A stretch of DNA of 64,000 nt from Tetrahymena thermophila SB210 (taxonomy: Eukaryota; Ciliophora; Oligohymenophorea; Hymenostomatida; Tetrahymenidae): assembly GCF_000189635.1 (NCBI RefSeq), contig NW_002476336.1:310001-374000 (forward strand), written 5' to 3'. Numbering within the stretch: position 1 is the stretch's first letter; every line of letters starts with the position of its first letter. A model generated the notes under the pieces. It saw only the letters and a program-made list of their open reading frames with translations, was not told where the DNA came from and made no database searches. This document shows, in pieces, positions 1 to 13,435 of this stretch. Both the position numbers and the translations under genes were made by a program.

Positions 1-2765
1 GAAATAATCTTTCTGATTAATTCTTGATAAGAGTACTTAAGTTTTTATATATATAATATATTAAAAAGAGTTCCTATTTGCTAATTAATCTTTCACGTCT
101 ATAAATAAAATAATCAAAAAATATTCTCCATAAAGGGAAGTAATGTAATGTAAGTATTATATTGTGCATTAAAAACTAAGGAATAGTGAATAATAGCTTA
201 AATTCCTTAAATTCCAAATCTTAATTACCTTAATAATTATAACATACAAATTATGATAAGTCATTTTTTGCCAAATAGTGAGCAGCCTATATTATAAATT
301 AAGCGTTTTAGTCTCAAAAATTAAAATTTAGAAATGAAAAATGACAAAGGTCTGATTTAATTCATAATTATAAAAGGAAAAAGGATATGCATACACTTAG
401 AATTAGTACCAAATTATTATAATTATCTGTAATATTTCTTTTTTTAGAATTTTAATAAAAAAAAAACAAATGTTGAATTGATAGTTACGCAAACAAAACA
501 TCTTTGCCCTAAATATAAGAAAGGACAATTTTTAATTATAAATTACAAAGTTGAAATATTTTCTTTGTTTTTTTATTTCTCAAAATATCTTTTATTCATT
601 TAACAAACACATGAAACTTAGTTTTAATGATATTTGTATTTTTATTTATTTCTCAACATAAATACACTATCAATCTCACAATTTTTTAAAATACTAAATT
701 TAATCTGCTTTTCTATTTATTAAAATCAGATTTTCTACTTATTTTCAATATCTAATTTGGTATCAAGTTTTAATTTAATATATAGCTTTTAAATAATACT
801 TTGTTTGAGATAAATAGATGCTTTTTTTTTAGAATTTATTATATTTAAAATACTATTTACTAAAACTACCAATAATAATATGGAATATATTAGGACTTTT
901 TGCTTTCGTTTAGTTAATATATAAAAAGGTAAAATTTATTTTTATTTCTTATAAGGAAAGAAATAAATTATGGTTATGCAAAAACATACAATTTTGAAAA
1001 AGTAAACACATTAGATAACTTGTAAATAAATCTAAAAATTAAATATTAGAGCATATTATAAGACTAAATGTTTATAAAAACATTGGTATATTTTGAAAGG
1101 TAGAAAGAAAGATTTTGATGAACAAATTAATTTCATAATTGACTGGTGTTGAATAAAACCTAGTAAAAATAATTTTGATATATAGATATCATCCAAAATT
1201 TATGTCAAAAATATGTGGTTTTTATTATTTTAAAATAATATTTAATTTTTTCTAAAATAGGTAGCTTTTTTGTTTTTAGAAAAAAATTGATTGTAAATTC
1301 ATATTTTTTTAGCTTCTTAATGGTTTTTGCATATATATACACCTATTTATTTAAAAATATTTTAATTATAAATATAGCTATTATAGTTTCCAAATTTCAA
1401 AGTAGATCTAAATTAAATAGTATAATTATTTTTGATTTATACTTTATTTTTAACCAAAAAGACTATTAAAAGAAAATAATACATTTTTTTTAAATTAAAG
1501 TTTTATTTTAATAAATGCTAATAGATTTATGAAGTCCTCCTTTATTATTTATTAATTTTTTTATTTAAAATTTTAATTGCATTGAATTAAATAAAATTAT
1601 AATTAAAAAAATAGAAGGAAATTATATTTTATAATAATGATTTTAGTAAATTAATTTTCTTTTTAATAAGATCAACTTTTTTATTACAATTTGATTAATC
1701 ACGAAATGAATTAGAATTAAATATTAAAAATATGTGAAAAGATGATATTATTGATAATTTATTTATTATATTACAATTAAATTAATTATGATGTAACATT
1801 AATAATTTTAATGGTTGTTTTTACAAGCTTGAAATAGTTATGAGTTTCTATAGAAATTAAATGTTAGAATGTATTTATTTATATTTAAATTTAATAATAA
1901 GATCGAAATTGCAAATAGCTCAAAAAAGACTTAAGCTTTTACAAAATAGCTTTATTTTTAAACAATAATCAATAAAATAATAAGATTAAAAAATATTATC
2001 TTTATTGTTTTGATATTGTTCTAATGAATCTTTTAAATAAATAAATCAAAAAGCAGAAAAGTGAAATAAATTTGTCATTTAGATATTTTTAGATTTAACT
2101 TACACTTTTTACAATATCTCTTTTTTATCTAATTTTTAATTAAGTTAAAAAATTTGTTTTTTGTTTACTTAACAATTTCGAAGTAAATTTTAATTAAAAA
2201 TAAAATAACAAGAGTTAAAATTATCATGAAGTCATAACTTCTTACTACTCCAAAGAAAAAATTCTTTAAATTTTATACTTATAAATATTTTAATTTAGTT
2301 TACATTTTTTTAAATTGTTCTTTGATGGTAGTTTATTTGATATTAAGTTGATTATAAATTTATTTTTAAGCTTTTGGATTAGTTTAAAATGAAAATATAA
2401 ATTAGATATTAGATGATACTTATTTGCTTTTATTAAACTTCTTTATTATTACAAACATTTTTTTATCAGAATACATTTTATTAGAATTAATTAACTAAAT
2501 TTTAGACTTATTTCAATTAAAATAATTTATTACAAGATGTAAATTTGAAAATTATATTTATTTTATCGATATTGAATCAATTTAAACTTTAATCATTTAT
2601 GAAAAAATGTAAATTTTAGCAGATTTTAAATGTGTCACATAAACATTTAAATATATAAAATACGTATCTACTTTAAAAATTTGTTAAACCTATAAATAAA
2701 AAAGATTTTTATAAAGTTATTTTAGAATTCTGATATATTTATATTCAAAAACCTAAATTATTTTC
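1..2765. other. AT-rich intergenic spacer
   Basis: No reading frame with coding character was found on either strand, even with TAA/TAG read as glutamine. The stretch is almost pure A+T with homopolymer runs. The short standard-code ORF near 1287-1469 has low-complexity composition and no recognisable domain. Confidence 0.7.
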
Positions 2766-4109
2766 TCAATTTTGACTGGATTAAGAAGATACATTATCAT
2801 TATTGCCAGCTTTGTTTCCTAGTTATGCGCAGGCAAAGTTTGTTACCATAATGCAGAACATGGTAATCATTAAGAAAATGTATGAAGGTGAATCCTAGAG
2901 CAATATGTTAATAACTTAGAATATTGCTACTGTTATGCTGAGAATGAATCGGAAGACCTGGAATATTTCAATTTTTCCAGGGAAAAGCTTGTTAAGTAAT
3001 GTTTATATTACTGTTTAGAAATAACAATCAGAGAAACCCCAAACAGATGCAATAATGAAGCAAACAAAGTAGTTATCAGTGAAAAGACCTAAGAAAGAAA
3101 GAAGGACTCCGAGGAAACATATTAAAGTACCAAAAGTAGCAAGTTTAAAGACATTGAATTTATCACCAAGACGACCAGAAATTAAACCTGAAAGAACTTC
3201 AAAACAACCTAAGCAAATTAAAGTAAAGGAAAGCTTTTTACTTACTAAGTTATTGAAGTCATCATCGCTTTAATCAGGTTCTCTAGCTATAGAGTTACTA
3301 ACGAGAGTAGATAAGAAACCACTATAAAAGGTTACAATAATACCAGCTAACATCATAACAAACAATACATAGCGAGTTTTGACATCAACCATAAGCTTAA
3401 AAACATTTTTAATTTGAATCGTGATAGGTACATTTACATCTTTATTTTCGACTTTCTTTACACTTGGTAAGAAGAAGAATAAAAGAGAAGCAGCAATACC
3501 TAATCCTGTCATGATTAAGAAATATTGCATGTTTTTTAAGTACTAAAGAATGAAAGTACCCAAAATATTACCAATAATTTAACTTCCCTACATAATAGCC
3601 CAAAAAATACCACTAAAAGTACCCTTTTTAGAAGGAGTATCTTAGCCAATTGAATCAATATATCCACCTTGAGCAATCCAAATTAAACTTGCAGAAAAAC
3701 CGCAAAGAGAAGCTCCAAGCAAAACTATGAAATAGATAACACCTTCAGCGCAAGCTCCAGAGTCAGATCCATCACATGCACAGACCCAAATACCTGCAGC
3801 AGTATAAGAAACATAACCTAAACTACTAAAAATGAAAATGTACTTGTACTCCATTCTTGAAATGAAGTAATTTGCAAAAAGACAAGAAATGGCAAAAATA
3901 GCGTAGAGAACAAGAAGAGATATGAGACCTAAATTATTATATCCCTATCCTTTATAAAGACTTCCTACTAAATTTTATGCTGAATTGAATGCTGAGAATA
4001 AAAGTAAGAATGTTAATGCTAAAACAACAACTTTTATTCTACCAGCCTTGTATACAACTGGGTCAACCTCTGCGTCAACTAAGGGTGTATGATTCTCTTC
4101 ACTACTCAT
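2766..4109 (-). CDS. UNC-93-like major facilitator membrane protein
   Basis: Single-exon gene of 447 codons, ATG at 4109 and TGA at 2766-2768, with TAA/TAG read as Gln. After a short cytoplasmic N-terminus comes the family signature around residues 37-72 (SAFNSAQNLVGSLY, then a GYNNLGLISLLVLYA segment). This is typical of UNC-93-like MFS proteins (the DUF895/UNC-93 family). Repeated hydrophobic helices follow, including one beginning MQYFLIMTGLGIAASLLFFF, a SGRLGDK loop of MFS type and a final helix before a polar tail. Known family members are ion-channel regulators or trafficking factors (UNC-93, UNC93B1) or act as transporters. The substrate or partner here cannot be deduced. The length is close to family norms. 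Neighbours give no functional hint: the next gene is 2.5 kb away and divergent. Confidence 0.88.
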
Positions 4110-6602
4110 CGATATCGATATTTATATTAATTTCTATTAGTTTAAAGATTAAAATTTTTAACTTTCATGATGGATTTTTCAATTTATATACCTTATCTTA
4201 TCAATGTTATATTGGCTGTCTTATTTATTATTTTTTGCTTTTTGTTAATTACTATTATTTTTAATAAATTTAGGCTTAGATGACAATTTATTAGCTATTT
4301 CTTTTAGAGTTCATATCATTATATATGATATTTATTCAAATATCTAAATTTAATGAGTAATAATTCAAATATTGCCATCAATTATTCATAGATATTTTTG
4401 ATAAAAATTGACAAATCAAATGTGCGATCAACTATTTTTTCTCAATTTTTTTAATAGGTTTGTAATACTTCTAAGGATAAAGCAGAAATATATTCGCTTA
4501 GATTAATACATGGATATAACTCGTTATGATTGGAAAAATCTTACTTTTATATTCTTTTACTAAAGTGTTTTTTGTTCAAAATAATCAGAATAATTATATA
4601 CTGTTTATAAAAAACTAGCTTAATCTAGCATATCTTACAATTTTAACACACAAAAAGTATTGCTTACAATAAGTAAATTAAGCATGTATTTAATTGCAAG
4701 TAACTCAATTAAAAGTGTTGTTTTTAACGAATTTTCAAAATGTTATAAATCATTCATATTTAATAAAATAGATAATTAAAATAGTTAATAGCTTTCACTA
4801 AAGTAAATTCTTGTGCAATTTCTTTTTATTTAAAGTTTAGAAAGAATATTCTAAAGCGTCTTATATAAAAAAGGACTTGTTTATTTAATTTTTATCAGAA
4901 TTTATAAATTTATCATAAGAAAATTTCTAATATTTTAAAATAATAGTGTTTAAATATTCGGTGAAATTTCATAATTAGGGGTTATATAGAATTATTGGAT
5001 ATAATAATTATAAAATCTTTTATAATTTTTTAAGCATATTTAACTATTTAGATAATAGGTTTCATTTTAATAATCACAAATAAATATTCTCAAAATATTA
5101 TTAAAGCCTTTAAAAGTTTTTTTAATTTAAATATTAATAAAAATGTGTATTATACTTGATTTAAATTTATCCATAGACCTATTTTTATCTTTTATTTGAA
5201 TCATTTCGTTTTTCTGATAAAAATTTGCAGAAAAAAATAGACTGATTTATAAAACTAAATTAAAATTAAATTTCTCAAAATATTGCAAACATATTTATAA
5301 GCGCGAGAACCTCAATAAATTAGTTTTTATGAATTTTTGAGAAAAAATAAGGTGATTCTATATATTTATTAATTTTTTATATAGAAAAGAAAAAAAGGCT
5401 TCCTAGTTTGTAAAATTCATTTGACAGTTATTTAATCTCAAATAAATTGTAATCATTTTATAAGAATGATGAATGAATCATAATTGCTTATTTTAGAGTT
5501 AAAAAATCATTTTTTTGATCAAAAAAGATATTAGTTATTCGCCTAATATTTATTTTTAATTATTTTAAATATTTAAGAAATAATAAAATCTAAGTTTAAA
5601 AACAGGAAAAAAGAATTCTTGTATTATGAAAAATTATTTTTTAAAACATAAATAAATTTAGAAATTTTTACTATTTATTTATATTTATTAATACAATTTT
5701 ATATTTGATTCCATTTTTTTCTTTGAATTAATATTAGCTAATTGTATAATACAGGATGTTGTTTTTTGAAAAAAAAAAGGAAAAATTTTATTTTATTTAG
5801 TAAATAGAATACTTGAAAAAATGGTATTTTACATATAAATAGGTGCAGAAAGTGTGATTTAATTGTCAAATAAATATAAAACCTACTAAAAATTTATAAA
5901 ATAAAAATATAACATCAGGTACATTTAGTATGAGCTAAGCTATAAGTAGCATTTTGGTACTTGTTGATTTTGATTTTAAAAAATTAAATTATTTAATATA
6001 TGTTATAGTTAGTAGTTATAATAAAACCCTTATTAATATTTATTAAATAATTCACTTTAATACTATTTTACTTTTTTTTTGAAAGATATTTTTGTCATTA
6101 TTTCTTTAAAACATTTTTTTTTGTAAAAAATATATTATCCTAATTGAAAAATATCTTTATTTATTTATGTATTTATTATTAAAAAGGGAACAAAAATCAA
6201 AATTACTTAATTCCTCATTAAGAATATTTATGGAAAATGAGTATATTATTTATAAATAAATAATAATTATTTTCATATTTTTTCTTACAAGAAACTTTAA
6301 AAAAAATGAATAAAAATTTGAATCATATTTTTGAGAAAAAATTTAGATAATGAGTAAAATATCTCTAAAAAAATAATTCTTTAAAAATAATCATTTTATT
6401 AAAAAATTAAATATTAATTTTTATGCAAAATAATAATTTTTTACCGTTTACTGTTAGTGGTTAGGGTATCAAAAATATTAAATTATTTACAAAATTTGAT
6501 TTCATTGATAAATATTTGAGTCTTTTATTTTAAATAACAAAAAGAAGATATTTATATTGAATACAATTTGTTTTAGTGTATAATAAGCAATCATATTTAT
6601 AA
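4110..6602. other. AT-rich intergenic spacer between divergent genes
   Basis: No supported gene in this 2.5-kb gap. It must hold the promoters of the divergent UNC-93-like gene and the gene starting at 6603, but I see no recognisable element. Confidence 0.65.
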
Positions 6603-7977
6603 ATGGAAAATTAAAAAGAAAGGATTTGGCTTAGATTAAAATTAGATTTGCTTCCTTGCATAGCCTAAGAAGTTGACAGAATATCTTTAGATTATATGGG
6701 TATAATTTCTTTTCATTTACTATTTTAGACTTTTTAATCAACATTGGAATAACTTTTTTATAAAGAGTCAGTTGAGAAAGTTAGAGCAGGTGATAGACTT
6801 GAATACAAAAATCTTGTTTTAAAATAAGCAAATGTAAATAATAAATAAATAAAATATGAAAATGCAGTTATAAAAAATGCAGTTATTATAAAATCTAAAA
6901 GATAAGAACAAGAATTGAAGAATTTGAAAAATTTTATGATAAATTTTATGCAGATTATAGGATAGGATACTTTGAAAAGCTAAAATTAAGATTAAGGAAA
7001 TTGCTTAGTCCTCACATAGATGTGAATAAAATGATATATTTGGAAACTTAAGGTATCAGAAAGGCGTAAAAAATTTTAATATTATATGTTTTAGTTAATT
7101 CTATCAAGTAACAAATACTTTTTAATACTTAGAGAAATAATGTAAAGAAGAGCTTAATCTAAAGAGAGAGATTCTTTAAGTAATTCAATTTGTTAAGAAA
7201 TAATTACCTTTAAATATATAAACAACTTTAATGTTTGATAATTAATTAGGTCCAAACAGAAATAATGATGATAGCGTTTCCTCTAAACCTAGCTTTATAA
7301 CATAATGTAAAATATATTAAATTTTATTTATTATTCATACTTAATTTTTTAAAAAAGAAAAATTAAATGGAAGCAGCTCTTCTGCTTAGTAAAGCAACTT
7401 ATTGAATTTATAATAATAAGCAAAGTAAATGTATTAAAAAAAGATTCAAGCAAATTCTTAATAATAAGCTTTTATGTAATTGCAAGAACCAAATGAATCT
7501 CAAACCTTTGAGGAAATGCAAAAAACTTAGCAGAGTTTTAGCAATAACTTGAAAAATAATCAAAAATATGAACAAGCACAATAAGCTATTTCCCCTTAAA
7601 GAATAGATTAAATTATTTAAAAACCTTAAATTAAGTCAAAAGCAACAAGAATTCAAAATACTAGTAAGTCTCCTACCCCAGTATCCAAAATAAATCAAGC
7701 AAATGCAAACAAAAATACAGTAAATAATCAGCCTAAAACTTAATCATCATCTAACTTCACAGCTGCTTCTTAAAAAAAGTATTTATTTGTTATTAAATAC
7801 AATTTATAGATATTAATTTAATAATATAATTTTGTAAATAGTGGTACTGCTCAATAGAAAGTTTAAGATCCATAACAAAATTAAAAGACCAGTGTTGATG
7901 AGCTAGTTTTCACAATAAGAATGACAAAAGAAGATTACTTGAAATACTTATAGTAAAAATCTTAAAAAAATAAATGA
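6603..7977 (+). CDS. Hypothetical protein with possible N-terminal histone fold
   Basis: Five-exon model: 6603-6833, 6902-7052, 7109-7306, 7358-7778 and 7842-7977, summing to 379 codons (378 aa); TGA at 7975. The N-terminal 75 residues could form a histone fold of the CBF/NF-Y/POLE4 class. They have a helix, then VDRISLDYMG, a long amphipathic helix, and RLEYKNLVLKQ, which resembles the loop-2/helix-3 pattern of that class. This assignment is inference from pattern only. The middle is rich in basic coiled-coil-like helices. The last 180 residues are Gln/Asn/Ser-rich with a short conserved-looking end (VDELVFTIRMTKEDYLKYL). The second intron's acceptor (7108) is chosen for frame and could differ. 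Without the splicing the frame breaks at TGA codons, which supports a multi-exon gene. Confidence 0.55.
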
Positions 7978-8636
7978 ATGAAAACAAATTATTTTGAAAT
8001 AATTATCAAAATTGTTTAAATTAATATTCAACAACCCATTTCTTTATTTCTTTATGTTTTTTTTTATGAAAAAATTATTAATAAATATATTTTAATTCAT
8101 TAAAATATTTCGTCTTTTGTAAATCTTTTATTGTTTATTGAATGAAAATCAATAAGTTTTTTATTTTTGTATCTTTTTTACTTTATAGTTTTATAAATTT
8201 AAATTAATTTTTTTAAGATAATAAGATTATTATATTTTTGATTTTAAGTATTGTAAAGATATATACCTTATTTACATAATATCAAAGAATTGTTTATGGT
8301 AAGAGAATTAAATTTTATATTATTTAATTATTTTTTATTTTAAGAAACTTAGGAAATAATTTGCTAAATTGATAAATTTATTTTTGTAAATATAAAATTA
8401 TATGAAATTATTTTTTACATTCATTTTTCTATTTTGATGAAAGTAGATCCTTTATTCTAATATTAAAAATTAATTCCCTATTTCAGTTGGATTGTATCAT
8501 TTGTGAATTTTAAACGTGCTTAAAATATAATAGTTCAAAATCAATAAATAAATCAACTAAAAAAAATAATTCCTAAATTTGTAATTTATTTTTATTATTA
8601 TATCTTTAAGATTTTAAGAATTAAAAGTAGCAAAAA
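7978..8636. other. AT-rich intergenic spacer
   Basis: 659 bp between two co-oriented genes. No ORF, RNA gene or clear repeat was seen. It should contain the 3' end of the upstream transcript and the promoter of the PIG-L gene. Confidence 0.65.
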
Positions 8637-9422
8637 ATGAACCCGTTAGATTATATAAAAGAATATGTAGATTTTGGAGAAGGTTTAGATTTTTGGACTA
8701 AATATGGACTAATAGCTATGAATTTTATTATGATTGTTATCATTTTAGTAGCTAAAAAGTTTAAAGGTTCAAAAGGAAATTAATAAGAAGAAAAAAATGT
8801 TCTTTTCGTCATTGCACATCCTGATGATGAATCAATGTTTTTCCTTCCTACTATTTTGGAAATGAAAGAATAGAATTATAAACTGCATTTACTTTCATTT
8901 TCTAATGGAGGTTTTGATGGCTTAGGTAAAATTCGTGAAAAAGAGTTAGAGAAGTGCTGTAGATTCCTTGGATTCGAAAAATGCGAAATTATTGATGATC
9001 CATAAATTCAAGATGGAATGGATAAAAACTGGCCAACTGAAACTAAAATGCTAAATATCTTATAAGGTTATGTTGAAAAACACAATATTAAGGGTATATT
9101 CACTTTCGATGATCATGGAGTAAGTGGACATCCAAACCATAAAGATGTGTATAGATGTGTTAGAAATTTTAAGCAATTAAATACAGAATTGACTAAAGGT
9201 ATTAAATTCTTCAAGTTATAGAGTGTGAACATAATTCGCAAATACATTGGAGCTTTTGATATTCTATTCTGTATTTTTTCATAAATAACATTTGTAAATT
9301 GCAATCCATTAAAAGCATGGTAAGCTATGAGCATCCACCATAGCTAGTTTGTTTATTTCAGAAAGCTTTTTGTTATTTTTTCAAGATATGCATACATAAA
9401 TACTTTACTACCTCTTGAATGA
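8637..9422 (+). CDS. PIGL: GlcNAc-phosphatidylinositol de-N-acetylase (PIG-L)
   Basis: Intronless, 261 aa, close to the usual ~250 aa. The enzyme removes the acetyl group from GlcNAc-PI, the second step of GPI-anchor synthesis, on the cytoplasmic face of the ER. The sequence shows a single membrane helix at about residues 25-39, then the catalytic/zinc motif HPDDE at 61-65 (context VLFVIAHPDDESMFF). It continues with SNGGFDGLGKIREKEL (89-104), the DDHGVSGHPNHKDVY block with the second zinc motif HPNH at 165-168, and a C-terminal hydrophobic segment. Motif order and spacing match the PIG-L/LmbE-like family (known). The ATG at 8637 is the first in-frame start and places the membrane anchor correctly. 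GPI anchoring is prominent in ciliates, whose surface immobilisation antigens are GPI-linked, so a functional gene is expected. Confidence 0.95.
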
Positions 9423-9752
9423 ATAATATAAAATGAACTTTGATAATATTTATCATGAAATTTAAATAATCTATTTATTTGTAAAATATATTTTTTTTTT
9501 TAGTAGACATTAAAATTTTTTAAATACTTGCTGATTTTATAAATTAACTTAGCTTGATTAAGTGATTTTAATTAATATTGTAAGATAATTCATTTAAAAT
9601 TTTATAGATATTAGGTTTTGTAAATAAATATTTTTATAAAATAAATATACCTTTTTAATTTTTAAATTTATACTTTATTTTTTGTTTTAGAATTTTCTTT
9701 GAAAATTTAAAATATTATTTTATTTTTCTCCATTTATTTAGATGAATCAAAT
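9423..9752. other. Short AT-rich gap between convergent genes
   Basis: 330 bp separating the stop codons of two convergent genes. It holds both 3' untranslated regions. No further feature was seen. Confidence 0.65.
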
Positions 9753-12700
9753 TCATTTTTTGACCTACTTTGTCTTTTTCAATATATAGGATTTTAGTTG
9801 GTTTGGTAATTATTAAAATTAATTTTTCCAAATAGTAAACGTAGCATCAAAATTATTTACTCCCATAGCCCTAGTTTGTTATATAGACTAGAATGGATAT
9901 TTACTCTATTTAAGCAATTGCTTTGCTTAGTCATTTGTAAAGTTATTTTATTACCCTTTATTACTATTTTAAAAGATCTATACACATTCTAGCATTAATT
10001 CATGGCTGAAGGTTAACTGTTTATATACTTAGTAGTAATTTTCATCATTAAAATCAACAAAATTTTATTATTCTTCTTCGTTAAGAGGAGCTATTGATAT
10101 TTATGATTTTATTGCTTTTTAGCTTTTTGATTTTGAAAGATCATCATGAAGCTTAAGCTTTTTTTGTATTAAAATACGATTGTGGATTTTTTTACAATTT
10201 TAAAGAACAACTGACTATTAAAATTATTGTAAATGTTCTTAAGCTTTTTATATGATATTTAAAGCTGGAAGATTTAAATTTTCACATCTGTCTATGCTGT
10301 ATTATCTTTTCATTCTAACCTTTTATTCAGTTGAATTAAAATCATTTTGTTATGAATTTTGTTCTTTGCTTTAATTGTCTCTTGGAGTTTTCTATTTGTT
10401 TGGAGATTAATTATAATCACTTTAATGATGGTCTTTTAAGAATCTTTCATAATTACCAGATGCTTCATTCAAATTTTTGTAATAAACAGTGACACTTGAA
10501 GGACTATTAAATGAATAGCAGCTTCTTTATCTATTCTTTTTTATTGATAAATTTGCTTGATGATTTTTCAATCTATCTTAAAATTGTTTATATGACTAAA
10601 ATCCATCTTTTTTTTCTGATTCTTCGTTATAAATGGTGTCAGTTTTTAATCTTCCGAAAGAAGTGTTTTTTTTTGTTGATTATTATTCGGGAGATAAACT
10701 AAACGATTAAGGTGATAAAGATTTATCATTGTATTCAAAAGCTTACGATCTCTTACTTATCTGTCTTCTTCTTCTCAGCAACTTGCATATATAGTTATTT
10801 AATATTCCAATTACATAGGCTCTCTCACCTTCACTTGATATCCATTAAAGCTATTATATAAGCTCCTAGAAAGGTTTTAATTTATTGTATTCATCAAATA
10901 AAAGCTAAATATCTTATGCAGATTGCTCTTATATGTTTCCATTTTAATCTACTACATAAGATATTCCATTTTATGGTATTGCTTTTGTGTGATTAACTCC
11001 TAATTCTTTACTGATAATAAACTACTCAATTTCATCTATTTATTCTTATGAAAAGTTTTTAAAGAGTTCTCCTTAACTTTTTTTTAACTCCTCGATATAT
11101 CTAAAAACCTCTTTTGTATTACTGCCAGTTTATTATTCTGCGTTTGTAGTATTTTGAATTTTTTATTTTAATTATGAACTTTACTCAAACTTTGAAGGTG
11201 TCAAGTTTTCAGCAGAAGTTTATTTAATTTTAGAGCTGTTTTCCTCTGTAGCTAAGTGAGATTCAATTTAATCAGTTTGCATTTATTAGTTTTACTAACT
11301 TTAAAGAGTAGATTTTGTTTACTTATATTAATTAAGTAAATATTCTAATTAATCTTAAGGTATTAATTGAGAACTAGTTCCCTTAACTTGTAAATCTTTC
11401 ACTTCTTTTTGTTTTTTTATAGAAGCATTATTAGCATTTTTGATTTCTTGTATTTATTGATTTGAAATTTAAGGAAGTACTTGTTGTTATTATCTCAAAT
11501 TAAGAATTTCTTATTCTTCCTCTTTAATTTTTTACAGAATTTGCAGTTGTTTTTACATTTTAGTGAATGCTCTATTTTCTGTTCTCAAATTAACATCTTA
11601 AGGTATATTTAATTTTTTACGTTTCATAGGATGTTTTTCTAAGTCATCTTTTATCCTTTAAAGCAAATAAAAGTAATCTACTCTTCCTTCGAGCTGCAGA
11701 TCATGACTATATCTTCTTTTAAATTAAGTGTAGTGTTTTTGCGAAGCATAAATATGATTGTTTTCCCCATTGCTAAAGACAACTTTCCCAGTTTGAGTAA
11801 AACTATGGGCATATGTCTTTTTTTAAGCTTTATTCTAAGCATTTTCCTAATTTTTAAAGTCAATTTCAAATTACTTTTGCTTTTATTCTAATTCTTGAGC
11901 TCTTTTTTTAAACTTCAATTCATATTGAATATCTAATTATCTATAAATTTAACAATTAAAAAACAAAAACTAATAATATATAATTAAATTACGTTATTTC
12001 GTTTTTTAGCTTCTCTATACTAGAGATGTGGTCAATTATTTGTTAATTTTATTCTTAAATCTTTTTATTTTTAAAATCTAAATCTCTTTGTAGCTCTTCA
12101 TTTTTTAATGATAAAGTCCTAATATTACTCTTAATAGCTTCTAACTTTTTATTAAAAATGACTATTTAATTTTTCATCTAATTTGAAATAATCATAAAAC
12201 AATAATATTTTTGTTAAAAAAGAAGAAGAATATAAAAATAATTTTGAAACAAAGTAAATTTCTTACCTCCCATCTGCAAGCTCTTGCTTCTTTTTCTGCA
12301 TCTTAAATTTATTTATCAATATCTTCCATTGTTAATTCAGTCTAGATATTTTATAAAAATGATGAAAACAACATGTATTATGTAAAAATATTGATTTACT
12401 TAACACTAAATTGAAGGTAGTTCAATCTAATTTTATTTTCTTAAAAATTATATAACCTAAAGAATAACAGCTTGCATTCTTTTCCTCGCACTTTCCTCGA
12501 AATTATCCTTAATTTCTTTACTCAACTCTTCCATAATCATATTACTGTAAAATTCATTAGTAAGGGAATTGAGTTCTTCTCTATTTTTATTTCCCTTTAA
12601 TGTGATTTATTCAAAATTGTAAAAAGACATAGTAGTTCCTTCTATTTATTTTAGTGTATTGCTAACAAAATTTCCGCAATTAGAAGGCTGTAAATTCAAG

Positions 12701-13435
12701 AACTTGTTTTTGTTTAATAAGGTTTCGTTCATCACTTACTCTGCTTCTCTGTATTCTTTAAGAAGAGGATCATATATTTAGCCTAGTTTAGCTTTCAAAG
12801 ATTCAGGAACTAGTTCTGGTTTATCAATTAAATGCTTTTTAATTAATTCAACTAAATCTTTGTCAACTGTTCCTTTCTATATTTTAACTTTTTTATAATT
12901 GTATTTTTTAGCATTTGCTTCTTTAACAATTTCTTTTTCAATTTCATAAGTAGGTATTTTAAATTTGCGTTCATCTACTACTTATGGAACTTTGTAGTGA
13001 GAACAAACAACTCTTAAAGCAAAAATCATACTCTTACGATGAGACAGCATAAGCTACTTGCAAAACATTTATATCTATTAAATACCTATTTTATCTAATT
13101 GTTAAGCAAATGAGCTAGAACACAAGTTATAAACATCTAAAATATTATGAATATCTTTAATAAATGTATCATAAAACTTTATATTAGGTATTATTTAATT
13201 TTTATAATCTGTAAATCCATCAACATCTAAATTTTAAAAGGCTTGTAAAGTAGGATCTGATTAAGGATAATATTCATTATATTTGTCTTAAATGTTTTCA
13301 TCTAAATCAATAATGATTTATCTTATTCTATCAATGCTATGAACAATACTATATTTATAATTTGCAGTAAATGTAAATTTATACCTAATATTATAACATT
13401 TATGTTTACTTTGAGTCAATTTAAGAAATACTCAT
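9753..13435 (-). CDS. Large coiled-coil protein of unknown function
   Basis: Five exons on the minus strand: 13410-13435, 12457-13384, 12267-12341, 11993-12177 and 9753-11940, totalling 1134 codons (1133 aa). Every junction is GT-AG and phase-consistent. The first intron, 13385-13409, is only 25 nt. I do not recognise a domain. Residues 1-320 look globular and helical. Residues about 330-460 are strongly heptad-like (ELTMEDIDKQIQDAEKEA, then LQRDLDFKNKKIQEQ). A Lys/Gln-rich linker and a long Gln/Asn/Ser-rich, probably disordered tail follow, with short helical islands such as EVFRYIEELKKSQGELFKNF. The composition is typical of ciliate cytoskeletal or basal-body-associated proteins, but that is only an impression. 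A 330-bp gap separates its stop from the convergent PIG-L gene. Confidence 0.75.

Noticed and set aside
6696-6728. A 29-nt intron (gtataatttc...ttttag) in the possible histone-fold gene
   Set aside because: Removing it puts the following exon into a frame ending at TGA; reading through keeps the frame open.
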